Positions 13,983-19,494 of a stretch of DNA of 19,494 nt are shown here, one piece after another. The translations under genes were made by a program, and so were the position numbers. Under the pieces are notes generated by a model. That model did not search any database and had not been told where the DNA came from. It saw nothing but the letters and a program-made list of their open reading frames with translations. The DNA is taken from assembly GCA_022360735.1 (NCBI GenBank), contig JAKSCF010000560.1, forward strand, positions 1-19,494, given 5' to 3'. Source of the DNA: Clostridia bacterium. Lineage in GTDB: Bacteria; Bacillota_A; Clostridia; Peptostreptococcales; JAAYPU01. How positions within the stretch are numbered: the stretch's first letter is position 1; each line of letters begins with the position of its first letter.

Positions 13983-13999
13983 GCAATTATAATGCCAAC
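13983..13999 (-). promoter_or_regulatory. Sigma-54 (-24/-12) promoter of the symporter-amidohydrolase operon
   Basis: On the minus strand TTGGCATTATAATTGC matches the sigma-54 consensus: TGGCAT (13992-13997), five bases, then TTGC (13983-13986). This places GG and GC at the invariant spacing. Transcription would start near 13972, about 100 bases before the TTG at 13871. The neighbouring gene at 14145-15500 encodes a sigma-54 activator, which strongly supports the call. Confidence 0.82.
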
Positions 14000-14037
14000 C
14001 TCTTTTAACATTGAAAAATCAATTATATTGAATGACT

Positions 14038-14061
14038 AAGTGTCTGTATAAACTTACACTT
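14038..14061 (-). promoter_or_regulatory. Candidate upstream activator site for the sigma-54 promoter
   Basis: An inverted repeat AAGTGT (14038-14043) and ACACTT (14056-14061) with a 12-base spacer is centred about 52 bases upstream of the -24 box. No U-run follows, so it is not a terminator. Fis-type helix-turn-helix activators bind such dyads. The same layout recurs at 14104-14127. Confidence 0.5.
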
Positions 14062-14093
14062 GTAAACAGCATTCATATTATCACTAAAATATC

Positions 14094-14127
14094 AAAAAAA
14101 AAGCAGTGTATTTTATAACTTACACTG
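14094..14127 (-). terminator. Intrinsic terminator of the sigma-54 activator gene (may double as activator site)
   Basis: Stem CAGTGTA/TACACTG (14104-14110 with 14121-14127, 10-base loop) is followed on the minus strand by C and nine T (14094-14102). It lies 17 bases past the activator stop. The arms also form an AGTGT-N12-ACACT dyad with the same shape as 14038-14061. Confidence 0.85.
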
Positions 14128-14144
14128 TCTTTTTATACTTACAT

Positions 14145-15500
14145 TTAGTAATCAATTCCTAACCGCTTCATTTTTTGGTATAACAACGTTCTGGGAATTT
14201 TTAAATATTCTGCTGTTTTTGTTTTGTTGCCATTGCATTTGTTTAAGGCTTTTTTTATTATCATTCTTTCTGCTTGTCTTTTTGCCTCTTCTATAGGATT
14301 TTCATAATGACTTAATTCTATTTCATCATTAGCTTCTGAGTTAAAATCAAAGTGCTGCATGGTAAGGGTATCCTCTTCAACAAAATTCATAGCTTTTTCT
14401 ATTGTATTTTGCAACTCCCTTACATTACCCGGCCATTCATAATCCATAAACCTTTTAATAATTCTATCATCAATATCTATTACATTTTTTCCTAATAGAT
14501 TATTAAACTTTTCAATCATCATTTTTGTGAGGCTTGAAATATCATCTCTTCTCTCTCTTAATGGGGGTACATCAATTTCAACCACATTCAATCTATAGTA
14601 TAGATCTTCTCTAAATTTACTTTCTTTTACAAGATGATATAAATCTTTATTAGATGCAGCTATAATCCTCACATCAATGGGTATACTCTTTTCTCCTCCA
14701 ATCCTATCTACTTCTTGTTCTTGAAGCACTCTTAATAATTTAGGCTGCAAATTATAAGGCATTTGATTGATTTCATCGATAAAGAGCGTTCCATTGTTAG
14801 CAATTTCAAATTTCCCTTTTTTCCCTCCTGTTTTTGCCCCTGTAAAGGTGCCTTCTTCATATCCAAATAATTCTGATTCAAATAATGCTTCCGGTAAAGC
14901 AGCCGCATTTACCCTTATAAAATTCCTTAAACTCCTGCGGCTCAAGTTATGTATGGAGTGTGCTACAAGTTCTTTTCCTGTTCCTGTTTCACCTTGAATG
15001 ATTACTGTGGAATTGGTTCTTGCCGCATACCTGATTTGCTGTTTTAATCTTTGTATGCTGTCGCTTGTCCCTAAAATGTTATCAATGGTATAATTGGCTT
15101 GTCTCAGAGACTGAACCTCTTCTTTAAAGTATTTCAACTCGTCATCAAGGTTAATATATTTTTCTACAAATTGTTCCAACAACTCAGTTTCTTGAAACAG
15201 GTCATATTCTACTAAGCCGATTTGTTTTCCATTTTTTCTTAGAGGAATCCGTGTGCTGGCAATAGCTTGGCCATTGATAAAGTAAAAATCCGCTATCTCT
15301 GTCTCATTCTTTTTTAAAGCTGTATCCATTTTAGTAGGAGGAAAAACTTCTTTGATAGGCTTACCGATTACTTCATATTGATTAACCGATATAAAGTCCG
15401 CAAATTGTTTGCTCATAAAAACAATGTCGGCATTCATATCTACTACGATAAGCCCATATACATGATCTAAAAATAGTTTATAATCATTGGGTTTTAGCAT
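14145..15500 (-). CDS. PAS-AAA+-Fis sigma-54-dependent activator (RocR-like)
   Basis: This 451-residue enhancer-binding protein has three parts. A single N-terminal PAS domain (about 5-105) probably binds the inducer. A short coiled-coil linker (about 107-135) follows. The AAA+ domain has Walker A GETGTGKE (170-177), the sigma-54 loop GTFTGA (217-222; Thr replaces the usual first Ala of GAFTGA), Walker B GTLFIDEI (237-244) and FREDLYYRLNV with arginine fingers. A Fis-type helix-turn-helix (NKTKTAEYLKIPRTLLYQKMKRLG, ~424-447) ends it. There is no receiver domain, so it senses a ligand rather than a kinase signal. I chose the second ATG (15498-15500): AAAGGA lies nine bases before it but abuts the first ATG at 15509. 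It sits between two transporter-amidohydrolase modules and next to a sigma-54 promoter, its probable target. Confidence 0.93.
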   Translation of the reverse strand: MLKPNDYKLFLDHVYGLIVVDMNADIVFMSKQFADFISVNQYEVIGKPIKEVFPPTKMDTALKKNETEIADFYFINGQAIASTRIPLRKNGKQIGLVEYDLFQETELLEQFVEKYINLDDELKYFKEEVQSLRQANYTIDNILGTSDSIQRLKQQIRYAARTNSTVIIQGETGTGKELVAHSIHNLSRRSLRNFIRVNAAALPEALFESELFGYEEGTFTGAKTGGKKGKFEIANNGTLFIDEINQMPYNLQPKLLRVLQEQEVDRIGGEKSIPIDVRIIAASNKDLYHLVKESKFREDLYYRLNVVEIDVPPLRERRDDISSLTKMMIEKFNNLLGKNVIDIDDRIIKRFMDYEWPGNVRELQNTIEKAMNFVEEDTLTMQHFDFNSEANDEIELSHYENPIEEAKRQAERMIIKKALNKCNGNKTKTAEYLKIPRTLLYQKMKRLGIDY

Positions 15501-15556
15501 CCATATCATTCCTTTAATAGTAAAAATATTTTGATAAACTTCAATCTATTAAGATT

Positions 15557-15585
15557 ACTATACTATAAAAAAAACTTTTGTAACA
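15557..15585 (-). promoter_or_regulatory. Candidate promoter of the sigma-54 activator gene
   Basis: TGTTAC (15580-15585) and TATAGT (15557-15562) are 17 bases apart on the minus strand, about 57 bases upstream of the chosen ATG. The -35 is weak. Confidence 0.45.
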
Positions 15586-15586
15586 G

Positions 15587-15598
15587 GTAATATATTAC
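15587..15598. promoter_or_regulatory. Palindrome abutting the -35 box of the activator gene
   Basis: GTAATATATTAC is a perfect 12-base palindrome one base upstream of the predicted -35. It could be an operator, but it is AT-rich and short. Confidence 0.35.
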
Positions 15599-15637
15599 AC
15601 AATATTCTATAATAAAAATGATTAATAGGAAAATAAA

Positions 15638-15669
15638 AAACTGAGCAGTTAAATAAAACTACTCAGTTT
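15638..15669 (-). terminator. Intrinsic terminator of the amidohydrolase 2-NhaC operon
   Basis: A 12-bp stem (15638-15649 with 15658-15669, core AAACTGAG/CTCAGTTT, one G-U pair) has an 8-base loop. On the minus strand it is followed by TTTATTTT. It lies 30 bases past the carrier stop. Confidence 0.85.
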
Positions 15670-15698
15670 GCTTTATAAATTGTTTATAAAATCTGTTT

Positions 15699-17177
15699 TT
15701 AAAAAACAAAACCTGAAATCAGAAATGCAAATGCCGATATTCCTGCTGCAATAAATCCAAAGGGCATTTGGGTAACAGCATGTTCATAATTGTCACAACC
15801 TGTAGCAGCCGAAGTTAGTAATGTTGCATCTGAATACATACATATATGACTTCCCCATACGCCTGCTGATAGTACTGCGGCAACACAAAGCGGCGTATTA
15901 GCACCAATAGCTATTGAAAGGGGGATAACAATAGGAAGCGCTATAATATATAGTGTCCAGTTTGCACCAATCATAAATTCAGTAATACCGAAAACAATGA
16001 AAATAATAAATGGCATTAGTTGTGGACTCATAATGCCAGATGCGCTGTCAATGGTAAATTGAATAAATCCTATTTGATCCAGTAATCCTCCAAAAGTATA
16101 TCCAACAGCAATAATGACAAACATTAACATCATATTCTTAAAGCCATTAATGGATAGTTCAATAAATTCTGTAACCGAAACAACTTTTTGAGGAATATAA
16201 AAGAAGAATGAAAAGATTAATGCAACAACAACCCCCATGTATAAGTCGATTTCATAATAAACAGTTGCCGCCACTAAAACGATAATGGGAAGAAAAAAGT
16301 TGATTATTTTAGGTTTTTTAGGTATTTCTACTTCTTTGCCACCCTTAATATCAATCTTTTCTGATCCTGGAGGTGCTAAAACACCGGTTTCTCTTGCTCT
16401 CTCTTCTGCTTTTTTCATACGTCCGATGACAGGAACTACACCTATTATAACCAATGGTACAATAAATGCTGCAACCCAAGCATAAAAATTGTATGGTATT
16501 GTTTTAAAGTAATAAATCATTCCCTGCCCTTCAGGAGCCCAACCATTGACTTCTAATAAATTTGCTACAAAAGCAGCCCATGTTGATATTGGAATAATAA
16601 CACATACAGGTGCTGCAGTTGAGTCAACGACATAAGACAGCATCTCTCTGGAAACTTTATGCTTATCGGTTACTTTGGCCATGCTTGACCCGATGGTTAA
16701 TGCATTTAAATAATCATCAAGAAATATTATAAGTCCCAATAACCATGTCCAAATTAATACGCCTTTTCTGGATTTAGCTTTAGCAGCTACAAAATCACCA
16801 AATGCAAAGGCCCCTCCGGCTTTTTCTATAAGGTTAATTAACGATCCCATGAATCCGCATACTAACATTACCCAAACAAAATCTTCACTCGTTACGGTTC
16901 CATATAACAGCCAAACATACTCTGTAAAAAATGCTGCCTTAAAATACATAATACTTGCCATAACACCCGCTAATACAAGCCCCAAAACAACTTCTTTGGT
17001 CAACAGAATAAAGGCTAATACAAATATAGGCGGGACAACCGTAAACCAGCCTAGCTCTTCCGGACTTGGGTTTTGAACTAAGAATGCAATTGCAATAACA
17101 ATCATAATAGCTAAAAAAATAATATTGCCTATTTTTTTCTTTGAATTTGTTTTAGCGTTTATAGCTTGTTCTGTCAA
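15699..17177 (-). CDS. NhaC-family Na+/H+ antiporter-like carrier
   Basis: This 492-residue membrane protein has about 11-12 hydrophobic segments and fits the NhaC family (PF03553). Typical stretches are VVPPIFVLAFILLTKEVVLGL (~48-68), IIFLDDYLNALTIGSSM (~150-166) with paired Asp, the DSTAAPVCVIIPISTWAAF helix (~187-205) and GVWGSHICMYSDATLLTSAATGC (~436-458). Family members exchange Na+ and H+, and some instead move amino acids or organic anions against Na+ or protons. The start is TTG at 17175-17177, with AGGAGG about 7 bases upstream. It follows amidohydrolase 2 by 37 bases, so the two are co-transcribed. That pairing suggests uptake of the hydrolase substrate or export of its product rather than plain ion homeostasis; this is inference. 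Confidence 0.88.
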   Translation of the reverse strand: MTEQAINAKTNSKKKIGNIIFLAIMIVIAIAFLVQNPSPEELGWFTVVPPIFVLAFILLTKEVVLGLVLAGVMASIMYFKAAFFTEYVWLLYGTVTSEDFVWVMLVCGFMGSLINLIEKAGGAFAFGDFVAAKAKSRKGVLIWTWLLGLIIFLDDYLNALTIGSSMAKVTDKHKVSREMLSYVVDSTAAPVCVIIPISTWAAFVANLLEVNGWAPEGQGMIYYFKTIPYNFYAWVAAFIVPLVIIGVVPVIGRMKKAEERARETGVLAPPGSEKIDIKGGKEVEIPKKPKIINFFLPIIVLVAATVYYEIDLYMGVVVALIFSFFFYIPQKVVSVTEFIELSINGFKNMMLMFVIIAVGYTFGGLLDQIGFIQFTIDSASGIMSPQLMPFIIFIVFGITEFMIGANWTLYIIALPIVIPLSIAIGANTPLCVAAVLSAGVWGSHICMYSDATLLTSAATGCDNYEHAVTQMPFGFIAAGISAFAFLISGFVF

Positions 17178-17214
17178 TTCAAGACCTCCTTTAATATTTT
17201 TTAGATAACGCTTT

Positions 17215-18837
17215 TTACACCTCCTCTGCCATAGCTTGATAAACTATTTTGCCATTCACCATGGTCATGATCACTTGAGTCCCTAAGATTTCTTCTACAT
17301 CAATCTCAAATAGATTTCGATCTATGACAATAATATCTGCTAATTTCCCAGCTTCAATAGTCCCTATACGGTCTTCCATAAAGTTTAAATAGGCCGACCC
17401 TTTTGTGTAAGCATTAATAGCTTCTGTTAAAGAAACTTTTTCTTTTGGAATCCAGCCGCCAATAGGTTTTTTATCATCATGAAGTCTTGTTATACTCCTA
17501 TAAATAGATTGAAAAGGATTTAATTCAACAATAGGACAGTCCGTTCCAAATGAAATATTTGCTCTATTATTGATTAAAGATTTAAAAGGCCACGCAAGTT
17601 GGCACCTTTCCTCTCCTAAAATATGATGAAATGGATGCTCTGAAAAACGAAATGCAGCAAGGTGTTCCGGTTGAACGGATGCCAATACTCCTAACTGATA
17701 AAATCTTTCAAGATCTTTTTCATGGATGCACTCAATATGTTCTATAGTATGTCTTGAGTCTCTCCTACCATTTAACGTTTGGGCTTCTTCATACAAGTCT
17801 AAGCCGAGCCTTACAGCACCATCACCACAAGCGTGAAAGCGAATTCGATACCCTTTTTTATCGGCATTTCTCACTAAATTCCCAAGGACATCCTCATCGA
17901 TTCTCATTGACCCTTTATGATTAGGTCTATCCGAATAAGGTTCCAGCATTAATCCAGTATGTCCTCCCGGTGTTCCATCCAAAAATTCTTTCAGCCCGGA
18001 AAAGCTCAGCATGTCTCCCTTATATTCATTTCTAATGTCTTCATATTCTTGATAGTGTTCTAACGGAAGTGTGAAAAAAATCCTGCAAGTAAGTTCATCC
18101 TCTAAATATAAAGATTTATATTCTTCATAATTTGTAACACCATAGATTTGAATATCCCCTACTGCTGTAATTCCATTTTTAGCAGCATCTCTTAAAAATG
18201 TACGGATAATCTCTTTTTTATCCCCAATAGAACCAATAGCATGCTTCATAACTAAATCCATTGCGGTTTCGATTAGTACGCCTGTTGGTTCTCCGGAATC
18301 GTCTCGTTTTATTTCGCCATATGGCGGGTTTTCCGATTTTTTTGTAATATTACAAATTTCTAAAGCCTTACTGTTAACCCACATAGCATGCATTTCATCA
18401 TTGAATAAACATACCGGTGTATTGGGAAACCATTGGTCGAGCGTTTTTTTATTAGGCAAATTAGCCGGTTTCCAGTTATATTGAGACCAGCCAAACCCTA
18501 TAACCCATTGATACTTATTATGCAGCCTATAGGCATCATAAACTTTTTTAACGGCTTCCTCTTCCGAAGATGTTTTTAATAAATTTATTGTGCTGAGCTG
18601 CAGTCCTGTAAAAAAAAGATGTACATGACTATCAATTAGTCCCGGCATAACCATTTCATTTTGATGATCCAGTACTTCCGTATTTTTTCCTAAATATTGA
18701 TCAAGATTTTCGTCATCTTGACCAACATGCAAAACTCTATTCTCTTTAATTGCTATGTATCCATTAATGATTGGCTCAGTTTCTGTTGTGTAAATGGAAT
18801 TACTTTTTAATATATAGTCAGCATATAAATTGTTCAT
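17215..18837 (-). CDS. YtcJ/NfdA-like amidohydrolase 2 (Amidohydrolase_3 family)
   Basis: This 540-residue paralogue of the enzyme at 10260-11909 is collinear with it. The active-site set is the same: H71-x-H73 (DSHVH), K283 (GLKEFLDG), H335 (FHACGDGAVR), H367 (TIEHIE) and D433 (GTDCPI). It differs after the lysine: TPGGHTGLMLEPYSDRPNH here against VLTTFTALLIDEYSDRLGF in enzyme 1. This segment helps to line the active-site mouth in the family, so the two enzymes may prefer different substrates. There is no signal peptide. ATG at 18835-18837 follows GAGGTGG at about 6 bases. It is the first gene of a two-gene operon with the NhaC-type carrier. The ~170 bases upstream (to the terminator at 19008) are AT-rich, and I see no clear -35/-10 or -24/-12 promoter there. 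Confidence 0.92.
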   Translation of the reverse strand: MNNLYADYILKSNSIYTTETEPIINGYIAIKENRVLHVGQDDENLDQYLGKNTEVLDHQNEMVMPGLIDSHVHLFFTGLQLSTINLLKTSSEEEAVKKVYDAYRLHNKYQWVIGFGWSQYNWKPANLPNKKTLDQWFPNTPVCLFNDEMHAMWVNSKALEICNITKKSENPPYGEIKRDDSGEPTGVLIETAMDLVMKHAIGSIGDKKEIIRTFLRDAAKNGITAVGDIQIYGVTNYEEYKSLYLEDELTCRIFFTLPLEHYQEYEDIRNEYKGDMLSFSGLKEFLDGTPGGHTGLMLEPYSDRPNHKGSMRIDEDVLGNLVRNADKKGYRIRFHACGDGAVRLGLDLYEEAQTLNGRRDSRHTIEHIECIHEKDLERFYQLGVLASVQPEHLAAFRFSEHPFHHILGEERCQLAWPFKSLINNRANISFGTDCPIVELNPFQSIYRSITRLHDDKKPIGGWIPKEKVSLTEAINAYTKGSAYLNFMEDRIGTIEAGKLADIIVIDRNLFEIDVEEILGTQVIMTMVNGKIVYQAMAEEV

Positions 18838-19007
18838 TCAGTACCACCTCATTATGATTTTTCAGAATTCTTAAACTGTTATGAAAAATATAATATAAAA
18901 CGTTGCTTAAAAATAGATGATATATTGCCCAATTTTATGTTTGATGTTGTTGTAAAGCCAAAAAATGGTTTTTTCAATCGCAAAATAGTGATATTTTTAT
19001 AAAAAAA

Positions 19008-19033
19008 ATAACCTTAAATTTAAATAAGGTTAT
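19008..19033 (-). terminator. Intrinsic terminator of the GH39-like gene
   Basis: A perfect 9-bp stem ATAACCTTA/TAAGGTTAT (19008-19016 with 19025-19033) has an 8-base loop. On the minus strand it is followed by seven T. It starts three bases past the stop at 19036. Confidence 0.85.
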
Positions 19034-19035
19034 AA

Positions 19036-19494
19036 TTATCCCATTATTTTTTTCTCTAAAGTGATCAATTCAACATTAAAAGGCCCTAAACTTACATGTA
19101 ATTCATAAACATTCTGTTGTTGTATCTTTGAAAATGTCACTTTGGGAAAAGATGATTTTTGAATTAAATCCTTATTTTCATTAGACAACCATTTTGGAGA
19201 CCCTATATTACACCAATGATCCAATACGTTGCCTCCTGTTTGGGTTAATTGATATCTTTTAACTGTATAGTCATCTTCTAGGTTATATATTCTTAATATA
19301 TATTCTTTATTTTGCTGAATCAGATGATGAAAGCGTTTGTGATTAAGCTTCTCATCCAAATTACCATGGAAGATGTGGTCACAAGCTTCCTTATAGTGAT
19401 ACAACAGAATTTGTATATTGTCCCCTTTCCGAGTCACAATATATCCATGGCTTTTGTATATAATGTCCATTTGTAATTTAGAAAATAAGTACAA
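19036..19494 (-). CDS. GH39 beta-xylosidase-type protein, C-terminal part (runs off window)
   Basis: The frame is open to the right edge, so only the last ~152 residues are visible and the true start lies outside. The text YIVTRKGDNIQILLYHYKEACD, then VKRYQLTQTGGNVLDHWCNIGSPKWLSNENKDLIQKSS and a final LHVSLGPFNVELITLEKK resembles the C-terminal beta-sandwich of glycoside hydrolase family 39 beta-xylosidases (family pattern QILLYNY, LPxxGSAYDxWxxMGxP, L-x-PHxVxLI). In Firmicutes this module also occurs fused behind an AraC-type DNA-binding domain, so the full gene could be a regulator-like fusion. The catalytic acid/base and nucleophile are not in the visible part. A terminator follows, so it ends its own transcript. 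Confidence 0.7.
   Translation of the reverse strand: MYLFSKLQMDIIYKSHGYIVTRKGDNIQILLYHYKEACDHIFHGNLDEKLNHKRFHHLIQQNKEYILRIYNLEDDYTVKRYQLTQTGGNVLDHWCNIGSPKWLSNENKDLIQKSSFPKVTFSKIQQQNVYELHVSLGPFNVELITLEKKIMG

Noticed and set aside
18838..19007. TTGGCTTTACAAC and TTGGGCAATATATC on the minus strand as sigma-54 promoters for amidohydrolase 2
   Set aside because: Neither has GC at the -12 place with correct spacing, so I do not claim sigma-54 control of module 2.

Overview
The window comes from a low-GC, probably strictly anaerobic Firmicute of the Clostridia type. The basis is AT-rich DNA, strong AGGAGG-type ribosome sites, frequent TTG and GTG starts, short-stemmed intrinsic terminators, and a gene set of hybrid cluster protein, rubrerythrin-like ferritin, corrinoid-activation proteins, DUF1540, a RocR-type sigma-54 activator and an NhaC-family antiporter. 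I cannot name the genus. No rRNA, tRNA, CRISPR array, insertion sequence or phage structural gene was seen. No stretch longer than about 275 bases is without a gene.

Left part (1-6378, all minus strand): the start of one double beta-propeller protein, cut by the window edge, lies next to a complete second copy. These are a recent tandem duplication, and a 28-bp scrap of the neighbouring gene's 3' end marks the junction. Upstream is a two-gene corrinoid-reactivation operon (a MetH-activation-domain-like protein, then a RACo-type ferredoxin/ASKHA ATPase) behind a clear -35/-10 promoter. Next come a RelE/HigB-type toxin with an overlapping XRE antitoxin, and a DUF1540 mini-protein.

Centre (6379-10253): hcp (minus) diverges from a plus-strand pair, a DUF2179 membrane protein and a rubrerythrin-like ferritin. 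This looks like a nitrosative/oxidative stress block. After it comes an XRE-S24 regulator whose -10 is buried in a perfect inverted repeat. Its S24 domain keeps the serine but has Arg where the catalytic Lys should be. A bidirectional terminator closes this part.

Right part (10260-18837, minus strand): two modules, each joining a YtcJ-like amidohydrolase to a sodium-type carrier, flank one PAS-AAA-Fis sigma-54 activator. Module 1 is a 78-aa two-helix protein, an SSS symporter, a 35-aa one-helix protein and amidohydrolase 1. It starts from a -24/-12 promoter with a dyad upstream that could be an activator site. Module 2 is amidohydrolase 2 followed by an NhaC-family carrier. I read the whole as an inducible uptake-and-hydrolysis system for an unknown N-acyl or cyclic amide-type compound; the substrate is not deducible from sequence. 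The right edge holds the C-terminal part of a probable GH39 beta-xylosidase-type protein.
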